A stretch of DNA of 64,000 nucleotides from Streptomyces canus (lineage in GTDB: Bacteria > Actinomycetota > Actinomycetes > Streptomycetales > Streptomycetaceae), in assembly GCF_001514145.1 (NCBI RefSeq), contig NZ_KQ948660.1, positions 597,284 through 661,283 of the forward strand. The letters are read 5' to 3'. The notes below the pieces were generated by a model. The model did not search any database. It saw only the letters and a list, made by a program, of their open reading frames with translations, and was not told the DNA's origin. The translations under genes and the position numbers were made by a program. Positions 56,644-64,000 of the stretch are shown piece after piece (within the stretch, counting starts at the first letter, position 1; every line of letters starts with the position of its first letter).

Positions 56644-57961
56644 CCGACGCGTACTCGCCCTGACCGGCGCCGTCACCGCCCTCCAGGCCACAGCCGTGCT
56701 CATGGCCACGCGTGCCTTCGCGGCACCCACTCCCAGCCCCACGCCGACCCCGTCCAAGAGCAGCGACTGCTCTCTGATCGCCCCTCCGGCCAGGGACTAC
56801 TGCGAACAGGGCGGCGGCACCGGTGGTTCGGGGGGTTCCACTCCCAGCCTCACTTCCACCCTCGACCCCATGTCCTCCCTGGCCAAAAGCTGCGCAAAGG
56901 CCGCCGCCTGGACCATCGACAAACTCAGCGACGCCGTCGAGAACACCGCGAACGTCGACTTCACCAACCAGAAGTTCCTCCAGCAGTACGCGGTCGTCTT
57001 CGCGGCATCGACCATCCTCACCCTTCTCCTGTGGCTGCTGGCCGTAGCCAAGCGCGCGGTGCGAGGCGTCCCCCTCACCACCGCCATCAGCGAGGCGATC
57101 GGGTTCCTGTGGCTGACCGTGCTCGCGTCCGCCTTCACCCCCCTCATCCTCTACACCGTCGTCTCCGCCACCGACGGCGTCTCAGAGGTCCTCGCCAAGG
57201 CCACCGGCGACCAGACCGACACCTTCTTCGGCACCTTCTCCGGCGCCCTGGAGAAGGGCAACGACATCGGCGGCGGCCCCATCATGCTGATCGTCGTCTC
57301 CCTCGTCAGCATCCTCGCCGCCGGCGTCCTGTGGCTGGAGCTCGTCATCAGAGCCGCCCTCCTCTACGTCGGCGCCCTCCTCGGCACCGTCGTCTACGCC
57401 GGCCTCGTCGACAAGAACCTCTGGGGCCACGTCCGCCGCTGGGCCGGCATCATGATCGCCGTCATCCTGGTCAAACCGGTGATCGTCATCGTCCTCGGCC
57501 TCGCCGGCGCGCTCTCCTCCGACGACGGCCCCGACGCCTTCTCCGCCGTCGTCTCCGGCCTCGCCATCATCCTGCTCGCCATCTTCGCCAGCGCGATGAT
57601 CTACCGTTTCGTCCCCGGCTTCGGCGACGAGATCGCCGGCTCCCGCAACAACCGCATCATGCAGAACGCCGAGGGCAAGGCCGCCGCGGTGATCAGCTCC
57701 CCGGCCACCCTGGTCGCCCAGGGCATCAAGACCCACAGCTCCCGGGCCGACAACAACGGTCAGGCCTCCGGAGGATCGGGCGCCCGCCCGAGCAACCCGG
57801 CGTCCGGCGGAGTCGCCGCCCACAGCTCACGCACCCCGAACGGAGGCGGCGGATCTGTCCCCTCCGCCGCTCCCGCTCCCCGCGCCGGCAACGCGGTGAA
57901 CACCCCGCACGCCGGCAACCGCAACGCAGGCAGCAACAGCACAGGAGGTGACGGGCGTTGA
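56633..57961 (+). CDS. polytopic membrane protein, TrbL/VirB6-like
   Basis: A 442-aa protein: a signal-like N-terminus (RRVLALTGAVTALQATAVLM, cleaving near AFA-AP), a short extracellular region with three Cys, then six or so membrane helices (VVFAASTILTLLLWLLAV, EAIGFLWLTVLASAFTPLIL, MLIVVSLVSILAAGVLWL, and others), ending in a Ser/Gly/Asn-rich cytosolic tail of about 90 residues. VirB6-like channel proteins have this form. GGAGGG lies 8 nt before ATG 56633. Confidence 0.75.
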   Translation: MPASRRVLALTGAVTALQATAVLMATRAFAAPTPSPTPTPSKSSDCSLIAPPARDYCEQGGGTGGSGGSTPSLTSTLDPMSSLAKSCAKAAAWTIDKLSDAVENTANVDFTNQKFLQQYAVVFAASTILTLLLWLLAVAKRAVRGVPLTTAISEAIGFLWLTVLASAFTPLILYTVVSATDGVSEVLAKATGDQTDTFFGTFSGALEKGNDIGGGPIMLIVVSLVSILAAGVLWLELVIRAALLYVGALLGTVVYAGLVDKNLWGHVRRWAGIMIAVILVKPVIVIVLGLAGALSSDDGPDAFSAVVSGLAIILLAIFASAMIYRFVPGFGDEIAGSRNNRIMQNAEGKAAAVISSPATLVAQGIKTHSSRADNNGQASGGSGARPSNPASGGVAAHSSRTPNGGGGSVPSAAPAPRAGNAVNTPHAGNRNAGSNSTGGDGR

Positions 57962-59517
57962 CGACCGAGTCCCACGTGTCGCATACGGTCACGCCCCGCC
58001 GTACATATCTGATCGGCCGCGCCCGGCCGAACGCGATCGTCGGCCGCAATCGCGAGACGGGCGAGATCGCGCTCATCATCGTGGGCGCGTTCCTCGGCAT
58101 GATGTGCGGGCTCCTCGTCCCAGTGCTCTCGCTGCGCATCGTCCTGCTGATGGGCTTCCCGCTCGTCGCGCTCGCCGCGGTCTACGTCCCGTACAAGCGC
58201 CGCACGTTCTACAGGTGGTTCGAGATCAACCGCAGTTACAAGCGGACCCTGCGCCAGGGCACCACCTACCGCTCCTCCGTGATGGAGGCCGGCACCCACG
58301 TCGACGGCCGCGAGGTCGAGATCGGCCCGCCGCCCGGCATCGGCCGGATCAACTGGCTCGCCGCCCCGTTCGGCCCCGACGAGATCGCCGTACTGCTCCA
58401 CGCGGACCGCCGCACGGTGACGGCCGCCATCGAGATCGAGGGCCCCGGCGTCGGCCTGCGCGACTCCGAGGACCAGGAAGCCCTCGTCGACCGCTTCGGC
58501 ACCCTCCTCAAGCACGTGGCCAACGGCGACGGCTTCGTCACCCGCATCCAGATGCTCGCCCGCACCCTCCCCGCCGACCCCGACGCCCACGCCAAGGACG
58601 TCGCGATGCGCGGGGACGACAGGGCACTGCCGTGGCTGCAGACGTCGTACGACCAACTCCAGTCCATGGTGTCGACCAGCAGCGAGCAGCACCGCGCCTA
58701 CCTCGTCGCCTGCATGCACTTCAACCGCGAACTCGCCGCCGAGGCCCAGGCGATGGCCCGCGCGGCCCGCCCCCAGTCCGGCCGCAGGCTCGACCGGGAC
58801 GCCGGGCTCGCCGTCGTCATGGCACGTGAGCTGACCGACATCTGCTCGCGCCTCCAGGAGGCCGACATCCGGGTCCGCCAGCCCCTCGGCCAGGGCCGTC
58901 TCGCGTCCCTCATCCACTCCATGTACGACCCCGACCACCCCATCGACCACATCCAGGCGATGACCAAGCGCAACGCCTGGCCGGCCGAACTCGACGCCAT
59001 GGAACCGACGTTCCTCCAGGCGAAGACCCGGGAGTCCAGCACCCGCGCGCCCTGGTGCCACGCCACGGCCTGGGTGAAGGAGTGGCCGATGACCCCGGTG
59101 GGCGTCAACTTCCTGGCGCCCCTGCTCGTCCACACCCCGGACGTCATCCGAACGGTCGCCGTGACGATGGATCTCGAGCCCACCGAGGTAGCCATCGAAC
59201 GCATGTTGACCGAAAAGACCAACGACGAGGCCGAGGCCTCCCGCGCCGCCAAGATGAACCGCACCGTCGACCCCCGCGACGTCGCCTCCCACAACCGCCT
59301 GGACCAGCGCGGCGAGGACCTCGCAAGCGGCGCGGCCGGCGTCAACCTGGTCGGCTACATCACCGTCTCCTCCCGTAACCCCGAGGCCCTGGCCCGCGAC
59401 AAGCGGACCATCCGGGCCTCGGCCGGAAAGTCGTACCTGAAACTGGAGTGGTGCGACCGCGAGCACCATCGCGCCTTCGTGAACACCCTTCCGTTCGCCA
59501 CCGGCATTCGAAGGTAG
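57958..59517 (+). CDS. SCO6880-family/PrgI-like T4SS protein
   Basis: A 519-aa protein starting at TTG 57958 (perfect AGGAGGTG; the TTG overlaps the previous stop as TTGA). Two membrane helices near the N-terminus (about 38-75, IALIIVGAFLGMMCGLLVPV) follow RTYLIGRARPNAIVGRNRETGE, a PrgI-like opening; the rest is a cytosolic domain resembling the N-terminal part of VirB4 (GFVTRIQMLARTLPAD, VGVNFLAPLLVHTPDVIRTV). Together with the next gene it makes a split VirB4. Confidence 0.8.
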   Translation: MTTESHVSHTVTPRRTYLIGRARPNAIVGRNRETGEIALIIVGAFLGMMCGLLVPVLSLRIVLLMGFPLVALAAVYVPYKRRTFYRWFEINRSYKRTLRQGTTYRSSVMEAGTHVDGREVEIGPPPGIGRINWLAAPFGPDEIAVLLHADRRTVTAAIEIEGPGVGLRDSEDQEALVDRFGTLLKHVANGDGFVTRIQMLARTLPADPDAHAKDVAMRGDDRALPWLQTSYDQLQSMVSTSSEQHRAYLVACMHFNRELAAEAQAMARAARPQSGRRLDRDAGLAVVMARELTDICSRLQEADIRVRQPLGQGRLASLIHSMYDPDHPIDHIQAMTKRNAWPAELDAMEPTFLQAKTRESSTRAPWCHATAWVKEWPMTPVGVNFLAPLLVHTPDVIRTVAVTMDLEPTEVAIERMLTEKTNDEAEASRAAKMNRTVDPRDVASHNRLDQRGEDLASGAAGVNLVGYITVSSRNPEALARDKRTIRASAGKSYLKLEWCDREHHRAFVNTLPFATGIRR

Positions 59518-59527
59518 GGGCTGCCGC

Positions 59528-60937
59528 ATGCGGGATCCGATGTCCATCCTCACCGAGGCCTTCACGTCCTTCCTCTTCGGAAAGGTCGAGACGACCCGCC
59601 TGCCGGTCCGCACCTCCACCGGCCAGGCGCAGGCCGTCTACCTCCCGACCGCAGCGCCGGGCCTCGGCGACTCGGGCGTGATCATCGGCCGCGAGGTCTA
59701 CTCCGGAAAGGGCTACATCTACGACCCCTTCCAGCTCTACGGCCAGCAGCTCCCGGCACCTCACTGGCTGGTCCTGGGCGAATCCGGCAACGGCAAGTCG
59801 GCGCTCGAGAAGACGTATGTCCTACGGCAGCTGCGCTTCCGCGACCGCCAGGTCGTCGTCCTGGACGCCCAGGGCGAGGACGGCGTCGGTGAATGGAACC
59901 TGATCGCGCAGGAGTTGGGAATAACTCCCATCCGCCTGGACCCGATGGCGGCCCTGGACATGGGGATCCGCCTCAACCCGCTCGACCCCGCGATCACGAC
60001 GACCGGCCAGCTCGCCCTGCTCCGGACCATCATCGAGGTCGCGATGGGCCACGGCCTCGACGAGCGCTCCGGCTTCGCGCTGAAGGTCGCGCACGCCTAC
60101 GTCAACGAGACGATCGTCGACCGCCAGCCGATCCTCACGGACATCGTGGAGCAGCTACGGCATCCCGAGCCCGAGTCGGCCGAGGCGATGAACGTCGACA
60201 TAGAGGACGTCCGGGCGTGGGGGCTCGACGTCGCCCTGGTCATCGACCGCCTGGTCGACGGTGACCTGCGGGGCATGTTCGACGGCCCGACAACGGTCGG
60301 CATCGACCTGGACGCGCCGCTGATCGTCTTCGATTTGTCCCACATCGACCGCAACTCCATCGCCATGCCCATCCTCATGGCGATCGTCGGAGTTTGGCTG
60401 GAACACACCTGGATCCGCCCCGACCGCAAGAAGCGCATCTTCCTGGTCGAGGAGGCCTGGCACATCATCGCCAGCCCCTTCGTGGCCCAGCTCTTCCAGC
60501 GGCTGCTGAAGTTCGGCCGGCGGCTCGGCCTGTCCTTCGTCGCGGTCGTCCACCACCTGTCCGACGTCGTGGACGGAGCGGCGGCGAAGGAGGCCGCGGC
60601 GATCCTGAAGATGGCGTCGACGAGGACGATCTACGCCCAGAAGGCGGACGAGGCGCGTGCGACGGGCCGAGTCCTGGGCCTCCCCCGTTGGGCGGTCGAG
60701 ATCATCCCCTCCCTCACCCCCGGCATCGCCGTCTGGGACGTCAACGGCAATGTCCAGGTGGTCAAACACCTGGTCACCGAGACCGAACGCCCCCTGGTCT
60801 TCACCGACCGCGCGATGACGGAGTCCTCCAGCGACCTGACCGACGACGCCCTGCGCGCCGCGGAGCTGGAGGCGGAGGAGCGGGCGGCGGCCTTCGTGGA
60901 GCAGCACCTGGGCGACTCCGAGTCGACGGTGGCGTAG
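59528..60937 (+). CDS. VirB4-like ATPase
   Basis: A 469-aa ATPase: Walker A GESGNGKS (84-91), Walker B RIFLVEEAWH and the following RRLGLSFVAVVHHLSD, typical of VirB4/TraE. It lacks the VirB4 N-terminal domain, which the preceding gene supplies. ATG 59528 directly follows that gene. It would power assembly or substrate transfer at the membrane. Confidence 0.9.
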   Translation: MRDPMSILTEAFTSFLFGKVETTRLPVRTSTGQAQAVYLPTAAPGLGDSGVIIGREVYSGKGYIYDPFQLYGQQLPAPHWLVLGESGNGKSALEKTYVLRQLRFRDRQVVVLDAQGEDGVGEWNLIAQELGITPIRLDPMAALDMGIRLNPLDPAITTTGQLALLRTIIEVAMGHGLDERSGFALKVAHAYVNETIVDRQPILTDIVEQLRHPEPESAEAMNVDIEDVRAWGLDVALVIDRLVDGDLRGMFDGPTTVGIDLDAPLIVFDLSHIDRNSIAMPILMAIVGVWLEHTWIRPDRKKRIFLVEEAWHIIASPFVAQLFQRLLKFGRRLGLSFVAVVHHLSDVVDGAAAKEAAAILKMASTRTIYAQKADEARATGRVLGLPRWAVEIIPSLTPGIAVWDVNGNVQVVKHLVTETERPLVFTDRAMTESSSDLTDDALRAAELEAEERAAAFVEQHLGDSESTVA

Positions 60938-60950
60938 GAGGGGCGGGCAC

Positions 60951-62501
60951 GTGGTGAGACCGGACGACCGCCGACAGGGCGGTCAGGGAGGCCAGGGAGG
61001 CGTCCCTGACGGGCTGTTGGTCGGCATACTCGCCTTCCTCCTCGGCATGACCCTGCTGGTCTGGACGGCGACGGGCCTCGCGAGCCTGTTCGCCCACGGC
61101 GACTGGCCCAAGAACGTCACCTTCACCCGCACCCCCCAGGCCATGCGCCATCTCATCGGCCACCCCGAGGACATCTCCGGCGCCTGGCCGGACACCCCCG
61201 CCGGTCAGCTCTCCGGCTACGGCCTGGTCTGGGGCCTGTTCATCGGCCAGCTGCTGATCCTGGGCGTCCTGACGATCTTCGTGATGGGCACACTGGCCCG
61301 TTGGAGGGCGGTACGGGCGAGGACGAGAGCGGAGAAACTGGCCGCCCGGGAACGACGTTCGCCACCGGATCCGGTCCACGAGGTACCGATCCCGAGGCCG
61401 ACGCCAGAGCCGCAGCCTCACCAGGAACCTCAACCTCAACCTCAACCGGCCACGGCGGCTCCCCTCCCCAGCTCCCCACAGCCCACCGAGCCACTCCTCG
61501 CGACGCCGACGGCTGCCAAGCTGCCCACTTCCCTGTCCCAGGGTGAACGGGGGGCCGGGTGGGAAACACCCCGCCCCGAAGTCGCGGTGCTCTACGCCCC
61601 GAGAGAATCCCGTCACCCCACCGCGACCCAGGCCATCAGGGACGCGGAAGGCCCGGCCCTCATCGTCACCTCGAACCCCGCGCTCTGGCAGGACACCAAA
61701 GACGCCCGAGCCAAACTGGGGCCGGTCCACGTCTACGACCCCACCCACCTCTGCGACACCCCGGCCCGCCTCCACTGGTCCCCCACCACAGGCTGCGAGA
61801 CCAAGGAGACGGCCAAGGCGAGGGCACAGGCACTCCTCGCCCCCGTCCGCCCCACCGCAAAGATCGACCAGGCCGTGGCGGACGTGGCCGAAACGCTCCT
61901 GCGCAGCTACCTCCATGCCGCGGCGATAGAAGCCCGCACCATCCGCCACGTCCACCGCTGGTGCCAGGGCGCCCAGATCCAGGACGCCGTGAGAACCCTC
62001 CGCACCAACCCCAAGGCGGCCCCCGGCTCCGCGGGCGAACTCGAAGCGGCCCTCACCGCGCATCCCGAACGCCGCGACATCGCCCAGGAGTTGACCAGCC
62101 GAGCCCTCTCCGCCCTCTTCACGGTCAACATCCGCGAGGCATGCACTCCCAACCGAAATGATGCCCTCGCCTTGGATTCCTTCGTCGACGAAGGGGGCAC
62201 GCTTTATGTGGTGGGTGAATCCATCGAGGACCCCAGGACCAATCCGGGTGCGATGCCCCTTCTGACGGCCCTCACCTCAAGCGTGGTCGAGCGTGGCCGG
62301 CGCATGGCCGAACGGTCATCCTCCGGTCGCCTCGACCCACCACTGACGCTCGTCCTGGACGACGTCGCAGCTGTGGCTCCGCTTCCCCAGCTCCCGGAGC
62401 TGCTGGCCGCCGGGGCGGACCGGGGGCTACCGACCCTGGCCCTGCTCCGGTCCCGCGAACAGGCCCGCACCCGCTGGCCGGACGCGGACCTCCCGGCGTA
62501 G
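60951..62501 (+). CDS. VirD4/TraG-like coupling-protein homologue lacking a P-loop
   Basis: A 516-aa protein with two N-terminal membrane helices (LLVGILAFLLGMTLLVWTAT; LVWGLFIGQLLILGVLTIFV), a Pro/Gln-rich linker (about 135-190), and a TraG-like soluble part (ALIVTSNPALWQDT, LGPVHVYDPTHL, LHWSPTTGCE, a Walker B-like LTLVLDDVAAVAPLPQLPEL). No G-x4-GK[ST] is present, and the protein ends at ARTRWPDADLPA, before the C-terminal ATPase portion seen in active coupling proteins. GTG 60951 has GGAGGGG. It may act as a structural, non-hydrolysing partner of the VirB4 ATPase. Confidence 0.75.
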   Translation: MVRPDDRRQGGQGGQGGVPDGLLVGILAFLLGMTLLVWTATGLASLFAHGDWPKNVTFTRTPQAMRHLIGHPEDISGAWPDTPAGQLSGYGLVWGLFIGQLLILGVLTIFVMGTLARWRAVRARTRAEKLAARERRSPPDPVHEVPIPRPTPEPQPHQEPQPQPQPATAAPLPSSPQPTEPLLATPTAAKLPTSLSQGERGAGWETPRPEVAVLYAPRESRHPTATQAIRDAEGPALIVTSNPALWQDTKDARAKLGPVHVYDPTHLCDTPARLHWSPTTGCETKETAKARAQALLAPVRPTAKIDQAVADVAETLLRSYLHAAAIEARTIRHVHRWCQGAQIQDAVRTLRTNPKAAPGSAGELEAALTAHPERRDIAQELTSRALSALFTVNIREACTPNRNDALALDSFVDEGGTLYVVGESIEDPRTNPGAMPLLTALTSSVVERGRRMAERSSSGRLDPPLTLVLDDVAAVAPLPQLPELLAAGADRGLPTLALLRSREQARTRWPDADLPA

Positions 62502-62504
62502 AGC

Positions 62505-63362
62505 TCAGAAGTCGTACGCAGCCCAGTCGACGACCGGAACGTACCCGAGGCGCCGGTAGAGGGCGTTGCTGGTGGGGTTGGCCGCGTCGGTGAACAGCAC
62601 GACATCCTCGGCACCCGCGGCCAGCGCGGCCCGGCTCACCTCGGCCGTCACAGCACCCGCGTATCCGCGACCGCGCAGAGGGGCCGGGGTGTAGACGGGA
62701 TCCACCTGGACCAGCCCGGCGACCATGGGGTTCGCGCCCGCCATGGAGACGGGAGTACCGTCCGGAGCCTCCCAGAACGTGTAGCGCTTGTCCGCGAAGC
62801 GGGTGTGGGCCCAGGAGTCGGCGTCGATGGTGACGGCTTCGCCCACATCCGCGGCGAACCCGCGGCACAGCCCCATGAGCTGCTCGAGGTCCCGCTCGCC
62901 CACCGCCCGGCCCCGTCCCGCCGGGAAGGGCTCCGGCGGGACGAGCGTGCCGAGGCGGTGCAGACAGAGCCGGACGCGCACGCTCGGCGACGCCCCGGTG
63001 TGCCGCTGCCAGGCCTCGGCGAAAGCCGTGGCGGTGGCGTCGTCGGCGCCGGCGGACGGAACGGAGTGCCCGAGGGCGACCAGACGGGCGGCGAGGGCGT
63101 CGGCCTGACCGGCGGTGAGCGGAGTGAGGCTCAGACCACGGCGGGGCGACAGGCGGTAGAAGGCGCCGTGCACCTCACCGGCCCGCTCCAGCCAACCGAA
63201 GACGGCGGCTTCGGCACCGTACGCGGCCGCCCCGCGCGCACGCAGTCTCGCGGTCCATGTCAGCGGCATGACGTGCGGGACAGGACGTGAGCGCAGGAAC
63301 TCCCCGGCACGAGCGAGAAAGTCGTCGATGTCTTCGGTGAGGTGCCAGTCGTCCGGGCGCAT
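62505..63362 (-). CDS. GNAT-family N-acetyltransferase
   Basis: A 285-aa protein with a GNAT domain in the C-terminal half: strand LVQVDPVYTPAPLRGRGYAGAVT (acetyl-CoA loop RGRGYA) and VVLFTDAANPTSNALYRRLGY. The N-terminal half is a helical/beta region without recognisable motif. Ends 4 bp from the T4SS-like cluster's last stop (convergent). Substrate unknown. Confidence 0.85.
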   Translation of the reverse strand: MRPDDWHLTEDIDDFLARAGEFLRSRPVPHVMPLTWTARLRARGAAAYGAEAAVFGWLERAGEVHGAFYRLSPRRGLSLTPLTAGQADALAARLVALGHSVPSAGADDATATAFAEAWQRHTGASPSVRVRLCLHRLGTLVPPEPFPAGRGRAVGERDLEQLMGLCRGFAADVGEAVTIDADSWAHTRFADKRYTFWEAPDGTPVSMAGANPMVAGLVQVDPVYTPAPLRGRGYAGAVTAEVSRAALAAGAEDVVLFTDAANPTSNALYRRLGYVPVVDWAAYDF

Positions 63363-63383
63363 GCTTCATGATCCCTGATGAAC

Positions 63384-63929
63384 TCAGTAGCGCTCCAGCA
63401 CGAATTCCAGCTCGGATTCCCCCGGAACCTGCGGCAACGGCACCCGTACCCCGCTCGGCACGAACCCCACCTTGCGATAGAGGCCCTGCGCCCGCCCGTT
63501 GTCCTCGTGCACGATGAGCCGCACCCGCTCGGCCCCCGCCCCCCAGGCCCACTCCAGGCCCGCCGCGAACAGCGCCTTGGTCAGCTCGCCGCCACGCGCC
63601 TCGGGCCGTACGTACACCCCGACGATGTGCCCCTGCCGCCGTTCGACCGGAAACCCGGCCCAGTCCGTCGTCCCCGCCTCCTCCAGCAGTACGACCAACT
63701 GTCCGAGCCACCGCCCGTCCGACCCCTCGGCGACGAATTGCTGCGCCCCGGTCTCCCCTTCGGCGGCCCCGGCCGCCCTGTCCTCCCAGAAGGAGTCCGG
63801 GCGGGCGACGGCCTCCTCGTAGGTCTCCAGAAAGGCCAGGTGCGCCACCGGATCCCGCAGCGAGTCGAGCCTGAGCTCCTTCACCGCGGGCCACTCATCA
63901 GCACGTATGGACCGGATCACATAACCCAT
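63384..63929 (-). CDS. GNAT-family N-acetyltransferase
   Basis: A 181-aa single-domain GNAT: YVIRSIRADEWPAVKELRLD, HIVGVYVRPEARGGELTKAL (a variant acetyl-CoA loop) and RVRLIVHEDNGRAQGLYRKVGF. It follows the start of the other GNAT gene by 21 bp on the same strand and may be co-transcribed with it. Substrate unknown. Confidence 0.9.
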   Translation of the reverse strand: MGYVIRSIRADEWPAVKELRLDSLRDPVAHLAFLETYEEAVARPDSFWEDRAAGAAEGETGAQQFVAEGSDGRWLGQLVVLLEEAGTTDWAGFPVERRQGHIVGVYVRPEARGGELTKALFAAGLEWAWGAGAERVRLIVHEDNGRAQGLYRKVGFVPSGVRVPLPQVPGESELEFVLERY

Positions 63930-63957
63930 GCCGGCCAGAGTAGTACCTGAAATGCAG

Positions 63958-63987
63958 AAAGGCCCACACCATAAGGCGTGGGCCTTT
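63958..63987. terminator. intrinsic terminator at the window end
   Basis: AAAGGCCCAC (63958-63967) pairs with GTGGGCCTTT (63978-63987) and is followed by a T-rich tail; the A/T ends of the stem suit either direction, so it may belong to a gene beyond the window. Confidence 0.85.
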
Positions 63988-64000
63988 CTATCTAAAAGGA

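Overview
This window comes from a Streptomyces chromosome. It is GC-rich throughout, with heavy use of GTG and some TTG starts, dense 4-nt start/stop overlaps, and actinobacterial markers (mycothiol synthase MshD, GlnR, Imm49, type VII secretion proteins, a BTAD regulator). The set and order of core genes (glnR, LacI regulator, HtrA protease plus two-component system, 5'-nucleotidase, mshD, ppk-CHAD-NUDIX, csoR, phoU-like, pit, pst genes, a VirB4/PrgI-like cluster) resembles, from memory, the S. coelicolor SCO4126-SCO4159 neighbourhood. No database comparison was made.

Layout. 1-7 kb: end of a MoaD/ThiS gene, an alpha/beta hydrolase divergent from glnR, a LacI regulator, and an HtrA-like secretion-stress protease followed by an OmpR-type two-component pair (CssRS-like). 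Three 11-bp direct repeats lie just upstream of the protease. 7-12 kb: a secreted protein of unknown function, a pectate lyase/pectin methylesterase fusion and a tandem Imm49 protein. 12-17 kb, minus strand: a 38-aa Lys/Pro-rich peptide, an attenuator-like hairpin and an ABC exporter, then an LmeA-like lipid-binding protein and a secreted 5'-nucleotidase. 17.5 kb: mshD.

18.4-24.2 kb is a tightly coupled minus-strand type VII secretion toxin operon: SseB-like protein, ESX/EspC-like helical protein, WXG-type protein with a C-terminal pierisin/scabin-like ADP-ribosyltransferase, a candidate immunity protein, and a membrane-anchored T7SS-associated/BTAD regulator fusion. 24.4-29.4 kb is an ECF sigma operon: sigma factor, a 186-aa ORF built of 13-residue repeats, zinc-finger anti-sigma-like membrane protein, ABC ATPase, permease, and a second permease that carries an apparent frameshift. 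It is divergent from a YtrA-type GntR/ABC operon (29.5-32.6 kb); a 15-bp-arm palindrome overlaps the GntR ribosome-binding site.

32.8-44.6 kb is a phosphate block: polyphosphate kinase, CHAD protein, NUDIX hydrolase, a lipoprotein, CsoR with its operator, PhoU-like protein and Pit, and the pstSCAB operon on the opposite strand with a clear PHO box and a hairpin between pstS and pstC. 44.7-55 kb is accessory: a bicovalent-flavin type oxidoreductase, PAP2 phosphatase, an SLT plus NlpC/P60 wall hydrolase, a trypsin-like protease, a haloacetate-dehalogenase-like hydrolase convergent with an SDR (their 3' ends carry a tandem duplication of about 165 bp), a TetR regulator, and two tandem S53 sedolisins with conserved leaders and TTG starts. 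55.3-62.5 kb is a chromosomal type IV secretion-like cluster (VirB2-like, VirB8-like, VirB6/TrbL-like, SCO6880/PrgI-like, VirB4-like ATPase and a coupling-protein homologue without a P-loop). The window ends with two GNAT acetyltransferases and a terminator.
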